Below, piece by piece: positions 1 through 13,300 of a stretch of 64,000 nucleotides of DNA. Numbering within the stretch: position 1 is the first letter of the stretch; each line of letters begins with the position of its first letter. The position numbers and the translations under genes are program-made. The DNA lies in contig CAJNDS010002080.1 in assembly GCA_905221605.1 (NCBI GenBank), forward strand, positions 545,001 to 609,000, in the 5' to 3' direction. The DNA comes from Symbiodinium natans. Its lineage: Eukaryota; Sar; Dinophyceae; Suessiales; Symbiodiniaceae. The notes beneath the pieces are model-generated. The model saw only the letters and a list, made by a program, of their open reading frames with translations. It did no database searches and was not told the origin of the DNA.

Positions 1-12
1 GATGTGCGATAT

Positions 13-214
13 GGGGTTTAGGGTTTAGGGTTTAGGGTTTAGGGTTTAGGGTTTAGGGTTTAGGGTTTAGGGTTTAGGGTTTAGGGTTTAGGGTTTAGGG
101 TTTAGGGTTTTAGTGTTTAGGGTTTAGGGTTTAGGGTTTAGGGTTTAGGGTTTAGGGTTTAGGGTTTAGGGTTTAGGGTTTAGGGTTTAGGGTTTAGGGT
201 TTAGGGTTTAGGGG
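13..214 (+). repeat. TTTAGGG array
   Basis: About 28 nearly perfect units. The orientation is the wrong one for a left chromosome end, so this is interstitial. Confidence 0.97.
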
Positions 215-737
215 ATACGGATCTAGAAGGTTTAGGGAACGCCAGGTTGGTGGAGGGATTAGGGTCGAGGGTTTGGGGCCCTAAACCCTCAACCTACGTG
301 GGAGGTTGAGGGGGCGGAGGAGGGGAATGGGTTCGAGATCTTCCGTGCAAACTTGAGTGATGGGATCTTGGCCCCTAACACCCTCACCCTGTCCCAACTC
401 TTACGGGATCCTATAGCTCTCAACCCTAACTTGTCGGAATTCAACCCTCAACCCTCAACCCTCATAGCCCGGGAATTAAGAGCGTGCCCTTTTTGGTTTA
501 AAGGGGCTTCGAAGGGAACGTAAACCCTCCAAAAAAATGGAATAAGGGCCAACTCTGGGTCCTAGTAGTAGTCCCAAAGGGTAGCCAGACCTCCATGCAA
601 AACGCCATCTTTTTGCCCTCGAAAACCAAAGCCCAAAGCCCCCAAAACACCCTCACACCCCTGGAGCCCTTAAACACTGCAAGCCCTAGGACCTACAAAG
701 CCCCAAGACCCAAGCCCTGAACAAACATCCTGAAATC

Positions 738-1112
738 TCACCAACCCTTGAAAACCCTTTGCCAGATATCCCGAGAATCCCAATGGAACAGTAGGATTTG
801 GGGCTCGGGGATCCCCCTTTGCCGCTGCTGCTGCTGACACCCCGGGAATGGTGGTCTGAAGTCACTTCGGTTCGATCGAGAGGCCCAAGGCCGGCCTTTT
901 AAGGCCTCCCAGACAAAGTGAGCCCTTTTCCTTTCCACTGTGGCCGGAGGCATAGTTGCACGCACACGCCCGTGCTGTCCTCTATCTCGCCCCCTTTGTT
1001 GTGAGGACAAGCCTGCCCACTCCGGAACCTCAAAATGTCCCATGTGGGCCTCTTTGAGGGTCCTGCTAAGGGACATTCTACTATATCTGGCAGTAGAAAC
1101 TACACTTCCCAC
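738..1112 (-). other. Open stretch downstream of TRM1, product unknown
   Basis: A 124-codon open stretch lies where further TRM1 exons would be expected, but I find no TRM1 motif in it (no DFY.RVF, no cysteine pairs with TRM1 spacing). It could hold a diverged exon or be chance. Otherwise 215-1140 holds only loose CCCTAAA-like pieces. Confidence 0.15.
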
Positions 1113-1270
1113 TGCTTAATGTTTCCTTTCATCTCACATATATATATATATATATATATAAACAACAATCCCTAAACCCGAAACCCTAAACCCGAAACAA
1201 CAGACCCGAAACCCTGAACCCTAAACCCTAAACTTAAACCCGACTACATGTTGGTGGTAGAAGAAGGACC

Positions 1271-1310
1271 CTTCCAAGGTCCCAGCAAGGCGCAGCGCCA
1301 TCTCGTGGAC
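1271..1310 (-). CDS. TRM1: TRM1 exon 14 (last one found)
   Basis: Reads VHEMALRLAGTLE. HE.ALR is conserved in TRM1. Ends in phase 1 with an uncertain donor (GAAG followed by GGTCC). Later exons should lie below 1.27 kb or outside the window; none was recognised. Confidence 0.82.
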
Positions 1311-4300
1311 CTCTCAACTTTGGGCCGCCATGGGATCTTTTCTAGACCCAGGGTTTAGGGTTTAGGGTTTAGGGTTTAGGGTTTAGGGTTTAGGGTTTAG
1401 GGTTTAGGGTTTAGGGTTTAGGGTTTAGGGTTTAGGGTTTAGGGTTTAGGGCTTCGGGCATAGGGCTTAGGGCTTAGGGCTTAGGGCTTTAAAGGTGCAT
1501 TCTACGGGAACCTAACCCCCCCCCCCCCAAAAAAAAAAAAAAAAAAACACTCCGGTCCTGGTTTTGGGGAGTTTTGGAGCTTCAGTTGGCGAGCTGCTCG
1601 ATGGTTTTTTTGGGGGGGGAGGGTGCAGGATTTGGGTTTAGGGCTTCTAGGGTTTAGGGTTTGGGGAGAAGTGCAAGAGTTTAGGGCTGCAGTTCACGGC
1701 TTCAGGAGTCTTGGCAGCGCTTGGAGCTTCAGGAGGTTTAGCAGGAAGCTGTGGTTGTGACGAGGTTCGCGAGGGTTTCGAGCTCTGCGAGGTTTCGGGG
1801 TTTAGGATGTAAGAAGCTTCGGAACCCTAAACCCAAAACCCTACACCCTAAACCAGGATCTGGGTCGTGTGGGGGCTCTCGGTGAAGAACTGGGAAGTGG
1901 AAGGGCGCCCCGAATTCCCGAAAGCTTGCAGCCCACCCCAAATCCTAGTTCCGCAGGCCCGGAAGCCCCTAGGGGCCCTGCGTAGCCGGCTTTCAGCGCA
2001 GCACCGCCATATCTGCACATCAGCGCAAAAAAGGTGTTCGGGGTTTAAGAATTTGGGAGTTTAAGAGGAGTTTAGGAGTTTAGGAATGTAGGGTTTAGGG
2101 TTTAGGGTTTAGGGGGGCAGCCACCAACCTCCACCAAAGCTTTAAAAACCCAACTCCCTGTTCACCCCTTGTCGCTCCTAAGGGTGTTCTTTTTGGCAAC
2201 GAGGTGAAGAAAGGAGCCTTCCGCCCCCCCCCCCCGCCCCTCCTAAACAAAAAGGGAACGAGGGTTAGGGTGGATAGGACTCAGGGTAGACCCGCACATC
2301 GAACCGACGTCGACGGTCAAGATCAAGGACGATGGGTCAGGTTTAATACCGAATCCTGAAGCCACAGACCACTGCTTCCGGTTGAAGTTTAAGGGCTTTA
2401 AAGGTTGAAAGGCTTAAGGGTTTGGGACCTTTAGAAAGTTCGAGGTTTTGGGGTCTCCCCCCTACACCCTTGATTGACCCTAACACGACTCTTCTTACTG
2501 GTTCTGTGTAGGGAATGGGGGGCCTAGGTACCTTACAGAATCTCTGTTGAAGGGTTTATGTAGGAGGATTTACAGGGGGATATAAAGCACCCATCATGCC
2601 CTCATTTCCGTACTAAGAACCAGTAGGTAATCCTGGGACTCTCCATACCTACAGTTTAGTCGAAACTAGCCTTAACTAGTAGGTATAACCCATAATAATG
2701 TAGGTAAAGAGGGTCCAAGGATCCCACTCTTGCTCAAGGCATACTAAGAACCAGGCAATCCCGTACCCTAAGCCCTAAGCCCTAAGCCCTAAGCCCTAAG
2801 CCCTAAGCCCTAAGCCCTAAGCCCTAAACCCTAAACCCTAAACCCTAAACCCTAAACCCTAAACCCTAAACCCTTAACCTCAAGGCATGTTTGGGAGCCA
2901 CCTCGCAAAGCAGGTCTCAGGGTGGTTGCCACCGAGCACCTGCGACTTGGCAGTGCGGGGTTCATAGGGCTTGGGGGGGTTAGGGGTTAGGGTTTAGGGG
3001 TTTTGGGGTTTAGGGTTTAGGGTTTAGGGTTTAGGGTTTAGGGTTTAGGGTTTAGGGTTTAGGGTTTCGGGTTTAGGGTTTCGGGTTTAGGGTTCGGGCT
3101 TAACTGCCCTGGACTGTGACAAGAAAACTGGAGAAGCAAACGCAGTGGGAACATGTTCGCTGACAGCCGAATGGGCGGCAAATATACCCTAAACCGTAAA
3201 CCGTAAACCCTAAACCCTAAACCGTAAACCGTAAACCCTCAACCCTAAACCCTAAACCCTACACCCTAAGACCAAAATCTGCTAATCCTAAACTCCTGCA
3301 GTCCACCTACATCCGAAGAACATGCTAGACGCGAAATTCCAAAACCGACCACCGATCACCGGAATATCAACTCCTTCTTGCTACAAACCTTTGCAAAAAC
3401 GCCTTCTTGCAACTTCACGGGATTGGCTTGTTTTCGGCTCGGGTCTTCTTGCGCTTGTCTCTGTTGACCGTGTTGCTCCATGGTGCCTCTGTGTGCGCGC
3501 AGGCTTGCTGGGATAGCTGGGTTTGGCGGCCTTTCGGGTCACTTCCTTCTCTCCTCTGCCCCTCGCTGCGGCATTCCCCTCCATTCCCATTCCCACTTGG
3601 GCGGGGCAGTTCGGGGTGCCCCCCCTCGAGGCCTTTAAAGCCACATGCTCCTACACGCTACGTGTGGATCTGGAGAACTTATCTGTTTGAAGCAGGCCGC
3701 CTCAAGATCCTCCCGGACCCAAAGGACTTACATGATGGAGAAGTTATCAGCTCGGCACCGTGCTCCCTAGGGTTTAGGGCTTAGGGTCCTACACTTCGTC
3801 AGGGACAGACTTAGGGGAGGGCCCCTTTGCGTCCCACACAAGGAGATTCCCACCGCATCCTATCCCCAACAACCTAAATACTGAAACCCGGGAAAAGCCC
3901 GAGACAGCTTCGACCTTAAGCCTCTTGCACCCTGAAAAGCGGCCCCTCAACCCTAGACCTCCTTATCCCCCCCAAGGGCCCTGAACACCGAACTCTGAAA
4001 CCCCTAAACCCTACACCCTAAACCCTAAACCCTAAAAGCTCCAAACCCTAAACCAAAAAAGCTCCAAACCCAAAAGCAAGAAGACACGATCTCTGTGCTG
4101 GCGCCGGCATGTCTGTGGAGGTGATGCAGAGCAGGCCCCCATCCGCCACGGCCTTTCTTTAAAAGGGGAGAAGCAATGTAGGGTTTGGGGGCCCCTAAAC
4201 CCTAAACCCTAAACCCTAAACCCTAAACCCTAAACCCCGAAACCCTAAACCCTAAAATCGGCCCCCCAAGTGCAGAAATAGTGGCTGAATAGAAGGTGCC

Positions 4301-7300
4301 CTACTTGGAGATTCAGGGTACTTAGTCACCCAATTATATTTGTACTTATAACCCATTTTCTTGCCCTATTACGGTACTTGAGGGGCTTTTCAGTGGGTCA
4401 TCACTACACTTTTCCTTGGTGACTAAGTACCCTTAGTCGAAATCCCTTAAGGCTCTCTTGCGGGTTTCGGATCAGGTGCATTGGGGACTAGTAGGCTGGG
4501 ATGTTCCCCTTACACGAACAGTCCCTGATAGGGATTATAATTGGGGGTACTATACTCCCGATTAAAGGACTGTTAGTAGAAGGGGGAACATCCCAAGTTA
4601 TAGGTACAGCCACGAAGAAGGTCCTCTTGGCTCCGTGGGGGGCAAAACCCCTTGACCCCTGACCATATACCCTAAACCCTATAAACCTAAACCCTATTAA
4701 CCTAAACCCGAAAGCCTAAACCCTATAAACCTAAACCCTAAGGCCTAAACCCTACTCACCCCAACCCACCCACCCGCCCCAAACAGAAGTAGATGACAAG
4801 TAGATGACAATACCGGGGTGTGCCCTGGTCGGCCTGGATGGCCGAGTCGATGAACGGCGCTACCGTGCCGTAGGGATCCAGGTCGATCACGTCGTACCTG
4901 GATCCAAGGGATTTAGGGATTTAGGGTTTAGGGTTTAGGGTTTAGGGTTTAGGGTTGTTCTTTAGGGGTGATTTGGGGCCTACTTCGGTATATCGGGACT
5001 ATTTGAGGGATATATAGGGGGGTTATATAGGGGCTAGCGTGGGCCTGGGTTGGCCTCGTTTTGGGTTTACAGGGTGCACGGTTTACGGCTGACGGTTTAG
5101 GGCTTAGGGCTAGTGTGGTTTAGGGTTTAGGGTCTAGGGTCTAGGGTTGAGGGTTTAGGGTTTAGGGTTTAGGGTTTAGGGTTTAGGGTTTAGGGTTTAG
5201 GGTTTAGGGTTTAGGGTTTAGGGTTTAGGGTTTAGGGTTTAGGGTTTAGGGTTTAGGGTTTAGGGTTCATGGTCAGTCTCTATGGTTGAAACGATGCTTC
5301 TACTCGCGAAGAGGTACTCTTACCGCTATCTTTTCTGCCCCCTTGCGGTCGGCAGGCTCCCAAGCTTAGGCCCGCTAGGACTTATGGTTCTTAGCGCTTG
5401 CAAGAGTCTTGCGGGTTTAGGGCTTTAGGCTTTCAGGGCTTTAGGGTCAGAGCTCTAGGATTTAGGGGTTTGGGGCTTTGCCCTAAACCCTAAACCCTCG
5501 ACTCAAGGTCCCTAGAAACCCAAACTCCCCAAACCCGAAAAAAAGGCCCCAGACCCCCAAAAACCCTCCAAACCCGAAACGTCCGAAAAAACGAAAAACC
5601 CATATCAAGCCCTAGACCCTGTACCCATAAACCCCCAAACTACCATAAGCCCGACCTGAACCCTCAACCCAAAACCCTGGACCCCTTGTAACTTGATGTG
5701 GTTCAAAAGTTAAGAAGGAAACTCCTCGAAACTTGCCCCGAAACTTCCCCCGAAACTTTCCACGAAGCTTTCCCCAGACCTGAACCCTGAAGAATCTCAA
5801 CAACGAAATGTTCCCCCTTTTTCTAACAGTCCGTGTTCGGGAATATAATATGGGGTACTAGAATCCCCATTAAGGACTGTTAGAATAAGGGGGGGAACAT
5901 CCCTTAACCCCAATCGCCCCCTGAAACCTCCCTAAGCCCCACTAAACCCCCCAAACCTCCCAAACCTCCCCAAACCCTAAACCCTAAACCCTAAACCCTA
6001 AACCCTAACCCCTAAACCCTAAACCCTAAACCCTAAACCCTAAACCCTAAACCCTAAACCCTAAACCCTAAACCCTAAACCCTAAGCCCTAAACCCTAAA
6101 CCCTAAACCTTAAACCTCCCCAGGCCCCATAAAACCCCCCCAGACGGCTCAGCTCCTGGCGCTTCCTGGCCAAGGCCCCCGAAGCCCTTCGCCCGGCGCG
6201 TGTACCTGAAGGCTTAGGCTTTAGGCTTTAGGCTTTAGGCTTTAGGCTTTAGGGTTTAGGGTTTAGGGTTCAGGGTTCAGGGTTCAGGGTTCAGGGTTTA
6301 GGGTTTAGGGTTTAGGGTTTAGGGTTTAGGGTTTAGGGTTTAGGGTTTAGGGTTTAGGGTTTAGGGTTTAGGGTTCAGGGTTCAGGGTTCAGGGTTTAGG
6401 GTTTAGGGTTTAGGGTTTAGGGTTTAGGGTTTAGGGTTTAGGGTTTAGGGTTTAGGGTTTAGGGTTTAGGGTTCGTATCGTTTACTTCATGGGTTTCCCT
6501 ACTACCCCCCCTTATACTACCCTTGTAGGTTCCTTAATTAGGCTTTCCCGCAACGAGCGGTTCAGCGCTGCGAAGCTGGTTTCGAGATTGCGGAGCGCCG
6601 TTGCCACCTGCTCCATGGTGGCTTCCAATGCTTCCACACGCTGGATGATGGAGCCCTCGTCAGTCGACATCGCTGCGTGGTTTGAGCTGCGGACATTAGC
6701 CCTTCGGGGGGGAGCCTCGGGGTAGTATAGGGGACACCGCTTGACCTTCAGTGCGGGCCGGTGTGATCTGTTGCCTTCGCATTGCGACTTGAAACGCAGA
6801 AACGCAAAAACTCTTAGCTTAAGTCCGAAAAGAAGCTGTAGCTCTAGCGAAAGCCAGTTGGGGGGCTTACGAGAATAAGGGATCCCCAATTTAGACCCCC
6901 AAGTGGTAGGATCCCCTTGAAATGATAAGGAGCCCAATAATGTACCCCCAATATCGAAAACCCACAGTAGCGCTGAAGCCGGGAGCTCTTTGTGCAGACT
7001 GCTGAAGCCTGACCCCCCGTCAGTGCCCTTAACAAGGCTGCAGCCCAACAGCCTTAGCACCCCAAACCCTAAGCTCAAAACCAGAAACCCTACGCCCTAA
7101 ACCCGGCTTTAGCCCTGACCCTAAACCCTATATAAACCCTAAAGCCACGTACAAAACCTCCCGGTCCACGAGCCCGAAGCAAAGAGCCCTAAGTCCGAAC
7201 GTCTAGGTCCTAACACGCCACCTCTGGGGCTTCCCAAAAAGCGATGGGGTGGGGGGAGGCGTTAGGGTTTAGGGTTTAGGGTTCAGGGTTCAGGGTTTAG

Positions 7301-10300
7301 GGTTCCCTAATTTTTGGGAAACAACTACTTGTTAGGGTTTAGGGTTTACGGCTTAGTGTTCTTTAGTTCTTGGGAAACAACTACATACCCTTTGGTGTCG
7401 GCCCCGCGTTAGGCACTCGTGGCCGGTGTTGAGGGATATCTGGCAAAGGGCCTATAGGGGGCTTGAGGGCTCGAGCTTTCCCTGAAACCTACGTATGCTT
7501 CCAAAACTTCCAAACATTCCAAGCCCCAAACCCTAAATTCAAACCCTAAACCCTCAACCCCAAACCCTAAACCCTAAACCCTAACCCCAAACCCTAAACC
7601 CTAACACCTAAACCCTAGACCCTTTAGGGGGTTTGGGCGTTGGTTTTGGGGTGGGTGCTTGAAGGGCCCTAAACTTGAAACGTTCTGGGGATGTGTAGAG
7701 ATTACAGGGCTTAAGCGCACACAGCCGCCACGAGGTCGGCTCCAGCGAGTACACTCAGCAGCTCAGCAGGCTCACATGGCAAGTTCCGCAAACTGTCCGG
7801 GCCCCTGGCGAAGCGCCACGTGAATGGATGGCAGACATCTGCGGGGTTCAGCGTGACGAACAGCAACGGAGGCCCATCCAATCATGCAGCGAAATCATGT
7901 GTGCGCGCATGTTGAACCTGGCTCCGTCGGTGAGCAGGACGCTGCCCTGCACCAGTCGCATGCTTCGGAGGAGGCTCTTCATTTGAGTGTGCACGTGTTT
8001 TGTTGAAGCGCGGCCTCAACGCTTCCATGCTCGGGTTTAGGGTTTAGGATTTAGGGTTAAGGCTTTAGGGTTCAGGGTTTAGGGTTTAGGACAGCAGCAC
8101 GCCAGGCAGGGGTTTGGGGTTTAGGGTTTAGGGTTCAGGGTTCAGGGTTTAGGGTTCAGGGTTTAGGGTTTAGGGTTTCGGGTTTAAGGTTTGGGGTTTG
8201 GGGTTTGGGGTTTGGGGTTTGGGGTTCAGGGTTTGGGGTTCAGGGTTCAGGGTTTAGGGTTTAGGGTTTCTTAAGGTTTGGGGTTTGGGGTTTGGGGCTT
8301 CGGGCGTTCGAGTTGATTTGTTTTAGGGCTTGGGGGCCTCAGGGACTACAGGTCTTGGGGGTGGAAGAGCAGGACACAGGGGCACATGTGCGCGTTGGCG
8401 CATCCATTGACTGCCTGCACGACCAACCCTAAAACCCCAAACCCTGAACTCTCAGTCCATGCGTTTGCTCCCGGCTCTAACATCTCAAAGCTCAACGCGG
8501 GTTGTAATAAAACTCTGAACCCTAAACCCTTTACCCTTAACCCTCAAACCCTTAAACCCTAAACCCTTAAACCCTCAACCGTTAAACCCGAAACGCTTGA
8601 GCCCTATAAATCCTTAACCCTTCGCCGTCGCGCCCTCTAGAGCGTTCTTAGGCAACCTCCACAGCATGTACCGTGAAACAATGATGGGCCTGGGGACGGG
8701 AATGGGGATTAAGGGCTTAGGGTTTGAGGCTTTGGGGTTGTAGGGTGCAGGCGTTGAAAGGTGGTAGGGTTTAAGGTTTAGGGTTTAGGGTTTAGGGTTT
8801 AGGGTTTAGGGTTTAGGGTTTAGGGTTTAGGGTTTAGGGTTTAGGGTTTGGGGTTCAGGGTTTAGGGTTTAGGGTTTAGGGTTTAGGGTTTAGGGTTTAG
8901 GGTTTAGGGTTCAGGGTTTCCGGTTTAGAGGTTTAGGGGTTTGGGTTTGAGTTGCTGCACGTCACAGGGTGCATGGTCAGGAGAGTGTGTGCCTCGTCCC
9001 GGACTACTTGGCAAACAGATGCACTGCTGCTCGAAACTCTTAGCGGGTTGACCCTAAACCCTGGACCCTAAACCCTAAACCCTAAACCCTAAACCCTGAA
9101 ATCTAAACCCTAAACCCTAAACCCTAATACCTAAACCCTAAATCTAAACCCTAAACCCTAAACCCTAAACCCTAATCCCTAAACCCTAAACCCTAATTCC
9201 TAAACCCTAAACCTAGAGCCAAGGAGGGACCACAACGCTTGGGGCTAGCGGCTCTCTGCAGAACTTTCAAAGGCTTGGAAAGTGCCGTGCCGTGTGTTCA
9301 TCGTGACACAGGTTGTACAACGCAACAAGCACCTCTAAACCCTAAACCCTAAACCCTAAACCCTAAACCCTAAACCCTAAACCCTAAACACGCATGAGCC
9401 GTTCCATGCAAAACGCCCCAGTGAGTTCAGGATGCCACAATTCCTCTGCATGGAATGATGTGTGCCATCGGCTCTCAGCCGATCGGCTCGAGTGTCGGCC
9501 GCGCAACAGCCACAAACCCAACTTTCCCTAAACCCTAAACCCTAAACCCTAAACCCTAAACCCTAAACCCTAAACCCTAAACCCTAAACCCTAAACCCTA
9601 AACCCTAAACCCTAAGCCTTGGGATAATGGGGTACCTACTTCCCTGCTTCCACTTTTGAGAGCCATGAGCCCCTTGAGGGATTCTATGCGCTCAATTGGG
9701 CATCTACTTCCCTAAGCCCCTAACACCTAAACCCCAAACTCTAAACCCTAAACGCTCATCCTACTTCCCTTTTTGGGAAGAACCCGTGGCGTAAACCACA
9801 GATCGACAGATCCACTGCCCAGGCGCCCCTAAAACCTAAACCCTAAACCCTAAACCATAAACCCCAAACCCCAAACCCCAATCCCTAAACCCAAAACCCT
9901 AAACCCTAAACCCCAAACCCCAAACCCTAAACCCTAAGCCCAGGCGCCTCGACGCGATCCGTCAAGCCGTTGTGGGCGAAGTTCCGCTTCATGTGCGCCT
10001 GGCATTGACACTTCAGGGGACGGTTTTCGGGTTTTAGGGTTTAGAGTTTAAGAGGGTTTAGGGCTTAGAGGGTTTACGGGGTTTAGAGGGTTTAGAGGGT
10101 TTAGGGGGTTTAGAGGGTTTAGAGGGTTCAGAGGGTTGGGAGGGTTGAGAGGGTTGGGAGGGTTGAGAGGGTTGAGAGGGTTGAGAGGGTTTTGGGATAG
10201 TGTTCAGGCTTCTGGGTTAAGTTCCAGGCAGAGTGCAACCCTGGTGTGTAGGATGCCATTGCACCCGGCTTGCACCCAACCATCATGGGTTTCCCTACTA

Positions 10301-13300
10301 GCCCCCCTCTATACTACGCCCCCTAGGTAACCGTAACTAGGCTGAATTATGCCTAAATGGCGCAAACCAAGGGGTAGAAAAGTATGGGGGGTAGTAGGGA
10401 ACCCCATGAAACCATGCCAAGATGGAGCAAACTTGGGCTCCAGCTCCGGAAACCCTCGGGTCCCGCAATTTCATCCCAGAATCCCACTGAGCCACTGTAT
10501 CTTAAGGCTGCCTAAACCCTAAACCCCAAACCCTAAACCCTAAACCCCAAAACCCTCAACCCTAAACCCTAAACCCCAAACATTGAGAACCGAGCTTGAG
10601 GGTTGCCAGAGCAAAGCTCCAGTAGGGTGTAAGTTGGGATGTTCAGTCCTTAATGGGGATTCTAGTGCCCCTATTTTCATCCCTACAAGGACTCTTAGTA
10701 TAAGGGGGAACATCCCAAGGTATAAGGATGCTGAGGGCGTGAACCCGACTTGAAAGCCCCAAAATGTTTTTTAAAGCAACCTTGAAACCCTAAACCCCAT
10801 ACAAACCCTATGCCAACCCCACCCCCCACAAAAAAGAAAAGGTACAAAAAAAGGCACAATAGTATCAACATAACCATAGTAACAGCAATACTCCTGATCA
10901 TAATCATCATAATATGAACAGTAATAATACGAAAAATAATAATAATAATAATGATAACAATAACAATAACAATAACAATAACAATAACAATAACAATAAC
11001 AATAACAATAACAATAACAATAACAATAACAATAACAATAACAATAACAATAACAATAACAATAACAATAACAATAACAATAACAATAACAATAACAATA
11101 ACAATGATAATAAGAAGAAGAATAAGAACAAAGAAAATAACATGCCAGTGATGCGACGGCATTCCCGTCCAAGTCGTTGGCGACGATCTTGCGCAGACCG
11201 CCTGGCCCGGCTGGCAGCTCCTGGAGTGATTAGGGCTTTAGGGTTCTTTTTTAGGGCTTTCTGGGGCTTTTTAGGGCTTCTTAGGGTTCTTTTTAGGGCT
11301 TTCTAGGGCTTTCTAGGGCTTTTTAAGCTTTTTCGGGCTTTTTAGGGCTTTCAGGGGTTCTAGGGGATTTTAGGGCATATTGGGGCTTATTGGGGGCTTT
11401 AGGGGTTCTAGGGCTTTAGGGCTTTAGGGCTTGTAGGGGTTGTAGGGCTTTAGGGCTTTTAGGGGTTTAGGGCCTTTAGGGCTGTTAGGGCTTTTAGGGC
11501 TTTCGGGCTTTTAGGGCTGCTAGGGCTGTTAGGGGCTTTAGGGGCTGTAGGGGCTTTAGGGTCTTTAGGGTCTTTAGGGTGTAGCTTATAGGGTTTGGGA
11601 TGGAGTCTCAACGGTTTTAGGGCTGGGGCTTCAGTGGTACCGATGGCCTGAAAAGCTTCACAGCAGCAGAGCCTTGACAAAATGAAGGGTTTCGGGTTTA
11701 GGGTCTAGGGTTTAGGGTTTAGGGTTTAGGGCCTAGGGTTTAGGGTTTAGGGTTTAGGGTTTAGGGTTTAGGATTTAGGGTTTAGGGTTTAGGGTTTAGG
11801 GTTTAGGGGTCCCTATCTCAGGAGCAGGGACCGGGTTGGGGATTGGGCGCTTGCTCTTCGGCCAAGCACCGTGTGCAACCGAGAGGCCGAGGGATTTCGG
11901 TTCCAGGCCGGGCCGAAATACCTAAACCCCAAAAGCCCGCTCAAAGTCCGGAAGCCCCAAAACGACGCTGAAAACCCCCTGAAGGTTCAAAAGCCCCTAA
12001 ACCCTCTCTGAGTCCCTGAAGCCCTAAGCCTTTTGTGTTTGACAGCTCGATCCTGAAACCCCGAACCCTCAGCCCTGAATCCCTAAATGCTAAACAATAA
12101 ACCCTAAACCCCAAACCCTAAACCCTAAACCCCAAACCCTAAACCCTAAACCCCAAACCCTAAACCCGAAGCCCTAGACCTCGAAGCCCTGCACCCCCGA
12201 AGCCTTTATCTTACTGGCCCAAAACCCAAGGAAATAAAAGTTTAACTTTCAGAATAAACTACCTTATAAGAAGCCCAAAAGTTGAAAAGTTGGGCTTTGA
12301 GCCAGTAAGTTATGAGGGTTGCACAGTCAAGAGAACAGCAGCCCGTTTCCTTGGCATACCGGATCGTTCGGATGCCTGGAGGCGGTCTAGGTTGGGTTGA
12401 GGGTTTAGGGCGTAGGGATTTAGGGTTTAGGGTTTAGGGTTTAGGGTTGAGGGTTTTAGGGATTGGGGCTTAGGTTGAGTAAGGCCAGGCTTAGGCTATA
12501 AGCTTATATGAAACCCTATACCCTAACATTAGGCCTTAGGGTTTACGGATGAATGTGGGTTCCCAGGCTTCTGAGCATTCCAGAATGCCACATACACCCC
12601 CGAGCCCAACGCCCACGAACCCAAAAGCTGAAAAAAACATCCCAACGCCTTCAAAACCCACAGGGTTTAGGATTTGCAGCGCTTCACGGGCTCCATAAAG
12701 GCTTATAAGGGGGCTTCTGAAGGGCTTCAAAAAAAGGGGCTATTTAAAAAAAATGGCTTCTAAAGGGGCTACAAGGGTTTCTAGGGTTTCTGCTTTGCAG
12801 GATCATACAAAAGCTTATATAAGGGCTTCGAAAAGGGCTATTTAAAAAAAAAAAGGCTTCTAAAGGGGCTACAAGGGTTTCTAGGGTTTCTGCTTTGCAG
12901 GATCATATAAGGGCTTATATAAGGGCTTCGAAAAGGGCTATTTAAAAAAAGGCTTCTAAAGGGGCTACAAGGGTTTCTAGGGTTTCTGCTTTGCAGGATC
13001 ATATAAGGGCTTATATAAGGGCTTCGAAAAGGGGCTATTTAAAAAAAAATGCTTCTAAAGGGGCTACAAGGGTTTCTAGGGTTTCTGCTTTGCAGGATCA
13101 TATAAGGGCTTATATAAGGGCTTCGAAAAGGGGCTATTTAAAAAAGGCTTCTAAAGGGGCTACAAGGGTTTCTAGGGTTTCTGCTTTGCAGGATCATTTA
13201 AGGGCTTATATAAGGGCTTCGAAAAGTGGCTATTTAAAAAAAAGGCTTCTAAAGGTGCTACAAGGGTTTCTAGGGTTTCTGCTTTGCAGGATCATATAAG

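Noticed and set aside
13-214. Chromosome end
   Set aside because: A left-hand telomere would read CCCTAAA on this strand; the array reads TTTAGGG and similar arrays occur throughout.
2281-2345. Minus-strand RFDVRVY as the TRM1 DFY.RVF motif
   Set aside because: It lies between exons 12 and 13, which join directly in phase and in the known order, so the resemblance is taken as chance.
10695-11306. Long Asn, Leu, Ile-Val and Tyr-Cys ORFs
   Set aside because: Translation of the AACAAT microsatellite. Only the Met-Asp-Gly-Asn start region overlaps a real feature, TRM1 exon 7.
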